Origin: Ettlia oleoabundans
Lineage: Eukaryota; Chlorophyta; Chlorophyceae; Chlamydomonadales
Reading direction: 5' to 3'
Length of the DNA: 64,000 nt
Assembly: GCA_019693395.1 (NCBI GenBank)
Contig: JAAMXP010002084.1
Location: forward strand, 1 to 64,000
Below the pieces are notes generated by a model. The model ran no database searches, was not told where the DNA came from, and saw only the letters and a program-made list of their open reading frames with translations. Positions 11,108 through 22,836 of the stretch are shown piece by piece (positions within the stretch are counted from its first letter, which is position 1; the number at the start of each line of letters is the position of its first letter). The translations under genes and the position numbers were made by a program.

Positions 11108-12916
11108 ATGGGGTCCCTGGGCTCCCGCTTGCTCAACTTCTTTGCCCTTTCATGGCTCGTTCTGGGTCTTCTTACCGTCGTCTTCTCTTTCCTAGCCTGC
11201 TTGCTAGGCCTGCCCAGGCCATGGGCGGTGGTGGGCTTGGCAGTGCATGTGGTGGGGCTGCTGATCCCGCTCCGCATGCCGCCACCTGCATGGGCCAGCC
11301 GCCTACTAACTTTCCTCACGGCAGCGACCAGAGACTACTTCCCCATCAATATCATTTTTGAGGACAAAGACTGCTTCATGAGCCAGAGGCCTTTCATCGT
11401 CGGTGAGCAGCAGCAGCAGGGGTGGAATTGTGGATGGACCGTCAAACACGATGCACTAAGCACCCACCTTGGCGCCGCCCCACTGTTATTTGTCTAATCG
11501 ACTGCAGGCTACGAGCCGCACTCAGTGCTCCCACTGGGCGCCTGCATGTTCCTGCCGCATGCTCAGGGCATGCCCCCTGCTTTGACAAACTCACGTATGG
11601 CGTCCACTAGCACGGTGCGTAAAGGGGCTTGCAGAAGCTCCGTACCTGTGGAGGGCTTGTAAACAATGGGCTGACAGTGTGGACGTAATGGCAAAGTAGA
11701 AGCGAAGAAAAGAATAACCTGCTTAAGTGCTACCTGCCGTGCTGTGGTTGTCCTCGTGCCTGCAGGTTTTCCTTGCGCCCTACATGCGGCATCTGGTGTA
11801 CTGGCTGGGCAGCCGATCTGCATCGAGAGAGGTGTGCCAGACCCAGCCCGCCTGCGCTTAGAGCTGCGTGAATCAAGTGCGTGTGACTGATTTCATTCGT
11901 CAGTTGTGCAAACTGCTGTGTCAAGACATGCTGATGGTGCAACTCCTCGTGCCTGCAGGTGCTCATGCGCACACTGGCAGAAGGCACCACAGTGGTGTTG
12001 TGTCCCGGTGGAGTGCGCGAGTGCTTGTATATGGACCCTCTGCCAGACAGGGAGGTGGTGTTCCTCAGGCAGCGATTTGGGTTCATAAGGTAGGCCTGCT
12101 TCCTTTGGCGACAATGCAAATAAGGATGCTATTTCGTGCATAACTGGGGAGCCCAATAGTAACAATCTACCCTTTGTTCAATGCCGATGCCACTGGAGCC
12201 TAACAACGCTGGGCTGCATTCGTCTGCACATGCAGGCTGGCCATGCAGGCGGGGGTTCCTGTTGTGCCCGTGTTTGCCTTTGGCCAAACTCCTCACTACT
12301 CTTACTGGCGGCCTTTTATTGACTGGCCTAAGCAGCTGATACCACGTGACAGAATGGGCAGGCAAGCGCTGATGGCAGCGTCATTCAATCATGCCACTGG
12401 CACCCATGTATTAAGAACATGCAGCCTCACCCTCTATGCCTCTTTGCCCCTCCCCCCCATACATGCTGCAGCTTCGTCCGCCGCATTGGCTGTAAGTGCC
12501 ATGCAAGCGGAACAGCTGATCTGCGTCGCAATTTTACTGCTATAACGTGCGTAGCATGAGAGGAAATAGGCATGCGTCGCATCGACTTCCTCCTGCCCCT
12601 GGCTGCAGATGTGCCAATGCTGATGTGGGGATGGCTGGGAACCACCCAACCGCGCAGGGTGAGCTAATCCCTCTGCTGGTCCCTCAACCCTGTCGCTGCT
12701 TGCAACCACCAACAAAATGTACAGGTCATCCACCTCCTGCTACAGGTGCCAATGCACATAGTAGTGGGTAGACCCATCCAGGTGCCCCACAAAGCCGACC
12801 CGAGTGCTGAAGAGGTGCAGACATACCTGGGGCGCTACATATCCGCCCTGTCAGACATTTTTGAGCGGCATAAGGCGGCTGTTGGGCACCCTGACGCGAC
12901 GCTGACTGTCATCTGA
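11108..12916 (+). CDS. DGAT2: Acyl-CoA:diacylglycerol acyltransferase type 2
   Basis: Eight exons (11108-11402, 11508-11614, 11766-11831, 11959-12089, 12236-12361, 12472-12491, 12609-12658, 12746-12916) sum to 321 residues. The N-terminal 50 residues contain two hydrophobic helices. They are followed by the plant/algal DGAT2 motif YEPHS (H103, residues 100-104), then LCPGGVRECL (about 170-179), RFGFIRLAMQAGVPVVPVF and VVGRPIQVP near the C-terminus, all signatures of the DGAT2/MGAT family. It catalyses the last step of triacylglycerol synthesis at the ER/lipid droplet. The length matches compact algal DGAT2 proteins. Intron 5 is GC-AG (GCAAGC donor). Exon 6 is only 20 nt and encodes SFVRRIG across its borders, a conserved segment, so it is real. 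It is head to head with wax synthase. Confidence 0.94.
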
Positions 12917-13295
12917 TACCGTTGCTCAGATGGAAGCAGAGTGGTGATCCACTGGTATTGCCCTCGAGTGGTACTCGATGTTCAAGCAGTACTGCGTCAC
13001 TCCTTTCCTTATGCTTCCTTATGGAAGCTGAGTTGGAAGGCTTGCTCTTTCATAGTGCACTTCCCGGCTTGCAGCCACAACGCTGCTTGCAGGGCAGGCC
13101 TGCCCGCAAGCCACTGCAGATGCCACATGCAACAGCAGCCTCAGGACGGTATCTTCTGCGAGTTTTGAGCTTTGCAAGCAGAGCAACCTTCACAATGATC
13201 ACAGTTTTGCTGGAAATCTGGTCATGACATTTACAGTAGATGTCTTGCAAATTGCTTGTAGTATGTGTTGCTGCGTCGGCATCTTCACTAGCTGG
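12917..13295. other. Convergent intergenic region, DGAT2 / C69 dipeptidase
   Basis: This stretch should hold the two facing 3' UTRs. No coding frame is supported. A minus-strand TGTAA at 13231-13235 serves the dipeptidase gene. Confidence 0.4.
13231..13235 (-). terminator. TGTAA poly(A) signal of the C69 dipeptidase gene
   Basis: TTACA on the plus strand reads TGTAA for the minus-strand gene, 61 nt past its stop codon. Confidence 0.5.
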
Positions 13296-15376
13296 CTAGA
13301 AAGTTGATGACGGCAGTGACAACACAGCAAGATCAAGTGCCTGCTTAACTTTTGGGGGATGGAAGCAGTATGCTGCACAGGCATCATCCAACATCTGCAC
13401 TATCTCCTCATCTGCCGGCACCCCCGGAAGCCCCAGTGCTTGCACCACTTGCCATGTCAGCCTCTTCAAAAGGTGGGTGGCTTGCGCCACCACATCCGCT
13501 GTGAACTCTGCCAGGATCCGTGCTGCCTGCGCCTCGTTGCCCGTGGCCGCAACTGCCGCCGCATAGCGCTGTTCCATGGCGGGCCGCTGCCGTGCCTCCA
13601 CATCAGCCTCCCAAGCTTGGATGGCGGCTGCTGCCCCGGGACCCAGGGCTGGCCAATCCTGAAATACCAGCGTTTGGAGGCGACGGGCTGCCCACAGCAA
13701 AGAAACGGAGTCTGGCTCAGGTGTAGCTGGCCAGGTCATCTCCAGCGGCAGGGCGTCACCCGGCAGGCCAGCGTAGATGGGGATGAAGGGAGACAGCAGC
13801 GGCATGCCCATAGCCACGTAGTTGATCACAGCAAGCCCCCGTAAGGCTGGCTTTGTGTGGCGCAGGGCGGTGACATGCGACGCTGAAGTTCTGAGCAGCG
13901 CGATGGGACGATAAGCCTCATCCGGGTTGCTGTGCAGGTAAAGATCATGGCTGCTACCGTCAAAATGGTCCCTCAAGCCGCCCATCACGTCATGCAGCCC
14001 CAGCAGACGGCGTCCAGGCTGCAGAAACAGCGGCTGGTCTGCTGGCACCAAAAACATAGGCTGTGCCGCGTCACAGTGGCTGGTTCTGTGCCCGGCAAGG
14101 CGATATTGCAGAAGGCAAATGCGGGGGTAGTTATAATAGCCATCGCTGGGCCCGTCATGGTGGAAGGCCTTCAGAAAATTGAAGGGTTGGCCAGCGAAAG
14201 GGTCGAACAGGCCGCTGTCGGTGGCAAACTTCACAAGACCAGGCGAGTGCATCACGTTGGCTGCATCACTCACGTTGACCTCCTGCAGTATGTCACCGTT
14301 TGACGAGCATCAATTATGGTTGCAACGGCTTGGAAGGCAGTTCCAGTTGATGTGTCGAGGGCGTGGCAGGATTGTAAGTTGGCAGGAGACGAGCAGTCAC
14401 CTCTGGCCGCTGCCGCACTGGCACCAGTGCTGCGCACCTGGAAGCGACCCTGGTTGCCCGTCACGAAGAAAGAGTCATCGGGGATGCGGTGCGCCAGCCA
14501 GTGGTGCCCGCTAGCAGTCTCAAAATACCTGAGCGGTGGTGATGCCAGGCAAGCAGGTGTGAACAACCAAGTTTCAGTATGACAGAAGGCAGTACATGGT
14601 TGTGGGCAACCAGGCAGACAGGACCACCTAGTTTAACCTGCAAGCTGCAGCATACTAGTGGGGCGAATATGTGCACCTGCCCGCTTCTGCTCCTCACCAT
14701 GCCTCCGATACGTCAGCCGTGAGGACGCCAAAGCCCTCCCCGGCACCAATGTCCTCAACCCATTGCCCCAGCAGAGCCATGCCGTGCCGTGCTGAGGTGG
14801 CTTGTGGCAGCAGCAGTGAGGGCAGCGCATCTTCTGTCACCCCATCGGCGACATTATAAGGATCCGCTGCTAGCGCCGCATCTGAGTTGTATATTGTTTC
14901 TGTCCCCGACACGGCCACACTCGCGCTGTTGACTCCAGCGCTCTCCCCCGAGGCGTTCCGGCCTGAGCTGGGGTCTGGCAGCGTCACAGGCATTGAGGTA
15001 TAGGCAAGTCCTGTGGCCGGCAGCACCATGGAAAAGTTGTTGACATTTGAGCGGAAAACAGCAGGCTCGGTGCGAGCTGGATGGTGGACCAGCTTGTTGG
15101 TGACTGAGCGTGCATCGCCTGCAGGCAGGCAAAGGCACCACAGTTTCCATGCAGGGTGTTGTAAGGGGCTGGGTTTTCAAAATGAAGCACAATCAACACT
15201 TCTTTCGGGATGTTTGAGGAAACCGCACGCAAGCGCCCTTGGTCACCTGTATCATCATTCCTGGCTATGTAAACGCTCCCATCTGTGGTGGCTCCACTGC
15301 CCACGATGATCGAGGTGCAGGATTGCGCCAATGGCACATTGAGCGCCAGCAGAAGCAAAATGGGCAATAAAATCAT
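13296..15376 (-). CDS. Secreted peptidase family C69 (dipeptidase A/secernin-like)
   Basis: Four exons (15247-15376, 14698-15118, 14438-14528, 13296-14282) give 542 residues. The N-terminus is a hydrophobic signal peptide (MILLPILLLLALNVPLAQS) directly followed by CTSIIVG (Cys20), and then DGSVYIARNDD. In family C69 (N-terminal-nucleophile hydrolases) a Cys exposed after processing is the nucleophile, and this CTxxxVG...DGS...RNDD pattern is its signature. Further family segments are LVHHPAR, FRSNVNNFS, EAWYFETASGHHW and IPDDSFFVTGNQ. It probably cleaves dipeptides or amides in the secretory pathway, vacuole or outside the cell. The start at 15376 is chosen because the signal peptide begins there; the frame is open further upstream but is not signal-like. 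The family is common in lactobacilli and protists. All junctions are phase-consistent. Confidence 0.88.
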
Positions 15377-15881
15377 GATCCTGCAGGGTTGGAGCGCCGC
15401 GAAAGCATGTATGAAGAGGGGTTCAGCGGAACAGGTTGGTTCCAGCAAGCGGCGTTCCTGCCGCCACGCCGGTCCACCGCCTCCATTTCCCAAGAGTGGG
15501 GTTGGCGGCTACCCCGCGGCCCTGAATCTACCTTCACGAGTGTAATCTTCCCTCCGTCAGCTGGCGCTCTTAATAGTACTAGAGCCCGCGCTCACGGCGC
15601 TCCGCGGACTGGCGCCTACTGGTAGTTCACTCTGGAGCCGGTACGAACTCTGGATTAAACCTGTCACGACAAACGTAACCATAGTCTACTAGTCAGCAAT
15701 GGAGGACCGAGCATGCTGTGCCCTGCTGACTTGCCCGCAACTACAGGCTACCTTCAACAGCAGCCCCAACACCGCAGTAATGACCTCATGACAGCCTGGT
15801 TTCACACAGTTACAGTACTACCAACTCATCAACATACAATAAGCAAATATTATATACGAATATTAGTGTTGTGCAAGGTCG
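15377..15881. other. Intergenic stretch between C69 dipeptidase and GHMP kinase
   Basis: Both flanking genes read on the minus strand, so this is the 3' UTR of the kinase plus the promoter of the dipeptidase. No supported gene was found. It includes A/T-rich sequence around 15835-15870 (ATATTATATACGAATATTAG), atypical of the G/C-rich surroundings. Confidence 0.35.
15810..15814 (-). terminator. TGTAA poly(A) signal of the GHMP kinase gene
   Basis: TTACA on the plus strand reads TGTAA for the minus strand, 68 nt after the stop codon. Confidence 0.5.
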
Positions 15882-18800
15882 TCAGCTGGCCGTCCGTGCC
15901 ATGGCTCCTGCTCCCATCGCTGCTGCTGCCTGCATCGCCGCCTCCACCTCTGCAAGCCGCTGCCGCTCACGTGCAAGCTCCTTCTGCTTCCTGTTCACTG
16001 CATCCAGAGCCGCGGCAAGCTGCTGCTGCAGTGAACCGCCACAGCTGGCACCATTGGCATGCTGTTGGGCTGCTGCCGCTGGTACCCCTGCTGCTACATT
16101 TCGTGACCGGGGGATCCCCTCTCGCTGTTCACAACTGGCTTTGGGTGGAACAGTGAAGGGCATACAGCTCATTCCAAGGTCTTCTGTCAGAATGCGGGAG
16201 ACCTCCGTCTGCGCAGCCGCACTTTTACACAGCAGCTGTGCCGTGCCGTCACCCTGCGTGACGAGAGGCCACAGCTGGGATGCTTTGCAGGTTGTGGTGC
16301 AGGTGGGTGCTGCCCCAACGTTTCCCATAACACAGGTGCATGCTTGATCAATGATACCAGTAAAACGCTGCAAGCCCAGCATTGCTGCGCCTTTATCAAC
16401 AACCCAATCAGTCGCACAGAATTCCGTTCAGTCAAAGTGCCAGTTGCTGAAACAAACCCGTCCGAGCTGCCCCCACCTGCGAGCCCACGCCCTTGCCGCC
16501 GTAGATGTGGGGTTGGATGGGTGGGTAGCTCAGCACCTTGTGCAGCACAGGGCTAGTAAGCTGGGAGGGGCAGAGCGGCGCTGCGCGTGCTGTGAACAGC
16601 CGCTGTGCGTCGCTCATGAGAGCCCCAAGCTGCATGGTACAAACGGCACAACCAGGAACCAGTAACAAGCTGAGCAGTGTGGCGAAGCGGAGGACAACTG
16701 TTCGCTGTGACGGAAAGGGATAAACAGGTGGTACAGCTTTGCAAACGCAGCGCAAGGTCAGTGCAACCAGGCGCGCACCTGCTCTGCATCGCCCGCAGCC
16801 ATCAACTTAAGTGCCCTGCTTGTGATATCCGCATTGATGGATCCCAGCAGCTCCACACATGCCCGCTGCTGCTCAGTGGCAGGATGTGGGAAGGCCGCCT
16901 GCAGATGGTTCCACAGTTAAAGCTGGTTTCAGGTGTACCTGGAGAAGGCCTTGCAGCACGCATGGATGCCCTGGCTGGTGGTTGACCAGATCAGACAACA
17001 ACAACCTGCCAGTCTTCCCTTGCAGCTGTCAGATGAGAGGGCTGTGTGGAGAAGGTGGGCTTGGCTACAACTCATGTGGGCACCAGCCAGGTCACGCAAG
17101 CAAATTGGGCCGCTACGGTTCCGGTACCGACCATCTCCCCACAAGGTGAACAAAGGTGTGTTCAAAATGCAGGCCTAGGGCACAAGGAGCGAGCAACAGC
17201 ACATGCGCCCCGCTAAGCAAGCATTGCACCCACCAGAGGCCTCGCAGATGCCAATGGGGCCCCAGACAGTAACCGTGGGAAGCAGGGATACAAATGGAAA
17301 GGGCATACACACCCATCTCCACCACCATCCCACCCACCCACCTGCAGCCCCTCCAGTATAGCCACCGTGTTTTTGCTGGCCCGCAGGTCCACCAGCAGCA
17401 GGTGTAGAGGGGCGCCCACAGCCGCCCCTTGCACCGCTAGCACGTCTCCGTCGTATGTCATGAGCACGGGTGTGGAGCCAAAGGCGCAAGCCTGGTCCAT
17501 CTTGCCGCACTGCAGGGTAAGATATAAGGCAAAAGGTAGGGTATAAAGGAGACCACGAAGCCTCTGCTTCTGCTTTGCCATGGGGTCAGAGACCGAGACA
17601 TGTTTTCACTTTGCGAAAGGTCGGTAAGGGCAGAGAAGAGGCAGGCTTCAGCTTGCACAAAGAAATGGGTAATGCGCGCAGATTTTGAGACGGTGGGCGG
17701 TGAGGTGGTGGACGTGTACTCGGGTCGGTGTGGATTCAGGCGCTGAGTACTAGTTATTGGCTGTGCACCTTTTCAGCTGCAGTACTCATGAGGCAAGGGC
17801 GCCATGTGCACCCAGCAACAGCTGCCTGCGGCACTGCCTTAGCAGTCTGAACAGCCATGCCAACACACCAATGTAGCATCTTAATTGCACGCACAACTGT
17901 GGTCTTGTACTGCCGTACCTGCGAGGGTGTCATGCGCTCCCCCTCATATGCGTACTGCATCTCGCCTCGCGTCGTCAGCTTCAGTGCATAGGCACGGTTG
18001 AAAGCACGTACCACAAGCACACACAGAGCTGCAGAAGAGGACAGGCCCTTCTTGAGCGGCAGTGTGGTCCTGCGCTGGCCGGGAGGGGGGGGCAGCCTTG
18101 TGTGCAGGACAGTGGTTGCATGTGGATTCCAAATGCTGCTCCATATCGATCACATCCAAGACAGATCCGAACCCCCGAACCCCACCCAACTCACGAATCA
18201 ACTTGTATTCGTGACCCTTACTGGCCAAGTTCACCACAACCACGCTTAAATGCGCTAGCGTTTACAAACCTGCCCACGCCCTGTGATGCACCTGTAGTTA
18301 TGGATGTACAGCCCCCCCACCCCAAAGTCCACTAGCAGGCGATAGGCGGTGCCGGCAGCGTAGGACCAGAAGCCACCACGCTGAGCCTCCTGCACACAGC
18401 ACCACCGCGGCTTCAAGTAGTGCCCAGGCATTGGAGCGTGATTGTGTTTCCAGCTCAAGGGTTTTGAGGTTGCCCTGCTAATTGCTGGCTTGTCAGGAGT
18501 GTCGCAAGCACTGCATCCAATACCAGACATCAAGGGACACAGGAGCATGCACAAGGCAAATGTGCAGGCTCTAACTGTGACAGCAGCTTGAACAAACCCC
18601 TTCAAAAAGTCAGGGCAACTTCAGGGGTGGGGTCAGAGAGGCACCTTGGCCAGAGTGTCAGCGTCCAGGGACAGCTCCATCTCCAGGCTGGCGCCGTCGT
18701 CCCTGGTGGACCGCATGCGCAGAACAGGCTCAGCCAGCGGTGCCACACGTGCGTACAGCCCTTGCTCCGTGCCAACCACGATGGTGCGTCCCGGAACGAT

Positions 18801-19006
18801 GGCAGGGTTATACCTGCAAAGCAGCGTGGGCAGGTTCGTTGGCTTGTGGGCCGGGCAGATGGCGGTGGCGGTTGGCAGCCGGCAGTGCCGCAGCGGGAGG
18901 AGGCTCACTTTCGCATGGCGCCCGCCCAATCCGAGTGTTCGCCAAACAGGCACAAACGCCCTGGCACAAACAGCTCAAACTGCTGTGTAGCCGCCTGCAC
19001 CGTCAT
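15882..19006 (-). CDS. GHMP-superfamily small-molecule kinase with C-terminal coiled-coil tail
   Basis: Eight exons (18909-19006, 18645-18813, 18292-18389, 17919-18069, 17342-17509, 16779-16898, 16477-16629, 15882-16253) give 442 residues. The GHMP order is clear: FVPGRLCLFGEHSDW near the N-terminus, the ATP-binding motif LPLKKGLSSSAALCVL (about 125-140), CGKMDQACAFG, VDLRASKNT, CPSQLTSPVLHKVL, and motif 3 GGKGVGSQGDGTAQ (about 312-325). This subgroup of galactokinase/mevalonate-kinase-like proteins resembles, from memory, uncharacterised cyanobacterial and bacterial GHMP kinases. The substrate is unknown, probably a sugar or isoprenoid alcohol. Unusually, about 80 residues follow the kinase fold, ending in a heptad-like helix (AAALDAVNRKQKELARERQR and onward). 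It is head to head with the MFS gene. No signal or transit peptide is obvious. Confidence 0.88.
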
Positions 19007-19518
19007 AATTTCTCCGCGGTGCCTGTTTACTGGTTTCAAAAGGCGAGCATTGGGTTGTGGTGATTATGTCGAGGCCCCTCGAACAGCGTGATGTGCAGCT
19101 CTTTGCGGGAAGAGGTTGTCCTTTGTAACTGTACTGCCGCTCCCTTCTTCCCTTCCCCACCACGTGAACGGAAAGTCTTTCCGAGTCGACTCGTCACACG
19201 CAAGCAGGCTGGAGTCGTCAGCCCGACGAAGCCCGCTTGATCACTTTAGGAGCTGGGGTTCCCTGTTGAGCCTGTTTAGCTTAAGCGTGGTGAGGGAAGC
19301 GACGCAAAGACGCACAGATATAAACCGAGGGGCCTCATGTCGCACGCTGCCCGTACCGGTCCGGCCAGTCCACACAAACCCGCCGGCGACCCGCCCCCGT
19401 CCACCTGCAGGGCTTCCTGCCACCGCTATCGTCCCAGGTTATACCTGAGCCACTCGTTTGTAAAACATATCGGTCACTGAAATCAAGTGAATCAACTTCG
19501 CTGCACCCGTCTGCCGTC
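19007..19518. promoter_or_regulatory. Divergent intergenic region, GHMP kinase / MFS transporter
   Basis: About 510 bp separate the two start codons. No gene is supported. It probably contains both 5' UTRs and promoters. Confidence 0.35.
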
Positions 19519-22500
19519 ATGCCGGCAGCACACGCCTACAACAGCGGCAGCACGGCCCACGCCGGCAGTCCCGCACCGGCATGGGCGACCCCCGGCCGCC
19601 TGTTGGCACTCTTTTGTGTCATGTGCCTCTTCATCTACTTGGATAGGGGTAATAATAAGAAAGTATACTCCATGTACTGCAACGATTTATGTGCCCAGCA
19701 TATTAGGCTTGTCCAGCCCATCACACAGGTTGGCTATAGCATAAACCTTGACAATAATGTGCCCTGCTTGCAGGCATGATTGCATCGAATGGTGTCAATG
19801 GCGCGGCGGCGACCGGGCAGCATCCAGCTACGGGAATACAAGGAGATTTTGCACTGTCTCTGTTCCAGGTGCGGGCAGGACCGGTCTCTTGCGGCAGAGG
19901 AGTGCAACTTGAGCCGTAACCCAACTTCCATGTCCGCACATGTGATTCAATGGCAGCTCTCCTCCACTGGCATGCTTTAACCTTGACTCCACAAGCGATC
20001 TGCTCTGGTTTGGGCCTGATTATGCTCGATATGTATGGCGCAATAATGCGTTGCTGAATCCACTTAAAAGGCAGCGCACACCATCTCACGCGGGCTTGAT
20101 GCCTTTCACCCCCGCCTTTCAGGACGGCCTGCTGCCAGCCGCCTTCATGGTTGGCCTGCTCCTTTCATCCCCTGTTTTTGCTGAAGCCTCCAAGCACCGC
20201 AATGCCTTCCGCCTCATAGGCGTGGGCCTTGCGGTGTGGACCACTGCTGCGGCCGGCTGCGGCCTGGCCCCCAACTATGCTGTCCTGCTGCTGTGCCGCA
20301 TGGCGGTGGGCGTGGGCGAGGCATCCTTCGTGGCACTGGCCGCGCCCTTCGTTGGTGCGCATATTGCACGTTTTTCACTGCTCGCTGCTCCTTCTGCGCG
20401 CGGCTGCAATGCCACCCCTACCCTGTCCTTGGCTAATCGCAACTGCCAGCGTTTGGTGGCAGCAGTTTGTTCGGTCGCCAAGCAGTAACTAACAACATTG
20501 TTGCGGTGATAGATAGTACCCAACTGTTAAAGACGGCAGCTTCGTGTTCCCCGGTGCAGATGACCACGCGCCGCCCACTCAGAAGGCCCTCTGGCTGGGA
20601 GCCTTCTACTGTTGCATCCCCACGGGTGAGCTGGTATGAGGCACTTTTGGCCCCTACGAAGCAGATGATTGTATAGGAGGCGTGAGTCAAGTCCCTACAG
20701 AGGTTTGTGTCAATGACATGTTGATAAGCCTCAGAACTGTGTAGTCGTCCCCCGCTGCTTTGCCGCTATCCCCTGATTGACCCTCTCCTTTTCGTGCTGT
20801 TCGGTTCAGCAAACCCCACCCTCACCCCGCTTGCATGCAGGATATGCTTTAGGTTACATTTATGGAGGGCTGGTGGGAGGCTGGCTGGGCTGGCGCTGGG
20901 CATTCTTGCTTGAGGCTGCAGCCATGCTGCCTTTTGTGGCCTTCTGCCTGCGGGCACCACCTGTCAGCCTGCGTGGCGGTGGCAATGGTGCCCGGAAGCA
21001 GCCCCACCATAGCAGCATGAGAGCTGGAGTGCCAGGCGAGGCAGGGGCCCCTCCTTTGGGGCTGCTGGCGCGATTGCGACATGGGGTGGTAGCCTTTGTT
21101 GCTGACCTTCGCCTGCTGTGCCGCCACCCGGTGTACATTTGGAACGTGGCTGGCATGACTCTCTACACGGCAGTACTGGGCTGCTGGGCTTTTTATGGGC
21201 CCAAGGCAGGGCGGGAAGTGTTCGGAATTGAGCCTCAGCGGGCAGACCTCACGTTCGGGGCCATCACAGTTCTCACAGGTGGGTTGATTGCCTGGGCACA
21301 TGACAAACAACTTCCCTGGAATAGGAGGGTCAATCTGCTGTCTCTTGCTGTTGTCCAACTGCATCAAGAAGCAGCTTCGCTGCAACTGAGGGGTCGATCT
21401 GCTGTCTCTGTCTATTGTCCAATTGCATGTGCTGTATGGCCCATTTGCAAATGCAGACACATGTTATTGCTGCATTGTTGGACACGGGGCTGCTATGGCT
21501 GCGCATGCTGGCTGAGACATGGCGCCCACCTTGGCACCATCCGCCAGCCTACACTACCCTCCTGCAAGCGAAGCCCATGTCTCATTGCTGAAATCCTGCT
21601 TTGTTCCTGGCTGTACAGGCACACTGGGCACGCTGGCTGGCGGTTCATTCCTGGACTTCATTGGAAGCAGCATGCATAACGCGCTGCTGTTGTGCACGCT
21701 GAGCGTTGCGCTTGGTGGGGCCATGGCTGTGGCAGCTTTCTTGGGAGCAGGGAGCTTTGCCCTCTTCTCTCTGGTTTTTGCGGTGGCGCAGCTGGCGCTG
21801 TTTGTAAGCTCGGTAAGTGGATCGGCCATGCGTGGCAGGCAGCCACGTTATTTGCCGGTCAATCGCACAGGCTTGAGCGGGTTGCGACAGCTGCATGAGT
21901 GGATGACACGACAGCTGTCGAGATTCTCATGTTCTGCGTTCGTAGCTTCTCCATTTCAGCCCCGCCTGCCCTTCAACTCATTGGTCCCTGTTTCCCAGTT
22001 CCACTCATTGCGATTCCTGCAGGCGCCCAGCAACGCTGTGTGCATGTGGAGCGTGCCCGCCGCACTGCGCCCCTTCGCCATGTCGATGTCAGTTGTGGCC
22101 ATCCATGTGCTGGGAGATGTGCCCTCACCGCCTTTGCTTGGCTCTCTGCAAGGCCACTTGCAAAACTGGCGCTTTAGGTGCGTGGCATCTCTGCCAGCTG
22201 GGACTCAGCAAACTCAGGATGTGTGCATCAGCACCGGACAACTGCAGCTTGGCAGCGGCCCTTGTGTGAATTGCAGCAGTCTTGCCCTTTGTGTGCCGGC
22301 TAGCAGGGGCTGCTGTGCTGTTGTGCTGTCCATACACTGCTGGAGCTGCTGGGGCAGCAGACAACTTACCATGCAGAAGCGGGCGACCACTATGAAGTGT
22401 GGGGGCTGCTTATGTGGTCGGACCGACAGTTACCTGTTGGGCCCTCCCCTGCTTCCCCACCATGTGCAGCATGTCCATAGCAAGCAGCCTTCTTCTGGCG

Positions 22501-22836
22501 GGAGCAGTGGCCTACTTTGTGGCAGCAGTGAGGGCGCTGAAAGCTGTGGACTATCGAGAGTTGGCTGCAGCGGAGGAGCAGCCCCCGGGAAGCGAAACAG
22601 TCGGCAGCAGAGACCGCACTAGCGTGGGGCTACTGGCAGAGGCGGGAGAGGAGGGGCCCACCGTTTGGGAGCAGCAGCAGTTGCAGTCAAATGTTGACGG
22701 CGTGCCCAGAAAGACAGAGCAGAATGGGGGCAGAGTTGAAGATGGCTGGGGCCTGCAGCGCAGCTCACAAGGTGATGAGCACCCAGCCCCTACTGAAGGG
22801 CTGTTGCTGCCTTCCGGCATGCAGCGTAGCAGCTAA
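19519..22836 (+). CDS. Major facilitator superfamily transporter, Spinster-like
   Basis: Eight exons (19519-19648, 19774-19868, 20123-20354, 20560-20625, 20841-21278, 21619-21812, 22023-22177, 22470-22836) sum to 558 residues. After a polar N-terminus comes TM1 ending in IYLDRG, the hallmark of the Spinster/SPNS subgroup (YxDR). Then FQDGLLPAAFMVGLLLSSP, the loop/TM4 segment LLLCRMAVGVGEASFVALA, YALGYIYGGLVGGWLGWRW, a long cytoplasmic loop, ITVLTGTLGTLAGG and further helices. About 12 helices are expected. The C-terminal ~110 residues are hydrophilic and acidic. SPNS proteins export lysophospholipids or sphingosine phosphate in animals; the substrate here is unknown. Intron 5 carries an internal tandem duplication (21328-21364 and 21392-21428). 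Phases are consistent throughout. The last helices are the least certain part. Confidence 0.86.
21328..21428 (+). repeat. Imperfect 37-nt direct repeat in MFS intron 5
   Basis: Units 21328-21364 and 21392-21428 share the core ATCTGCTGTCTCT and TTGTCCAA-TTGCAT-like ends, with a 64-nt period. They lie wholly within the intron. Confidence 0.7.

Noticed and set aside
22399..22836. Separate gene starting at 22399
   Set aside because: It is the last exon of the MFS gene in frame. The part before 22470 lies in the intron.
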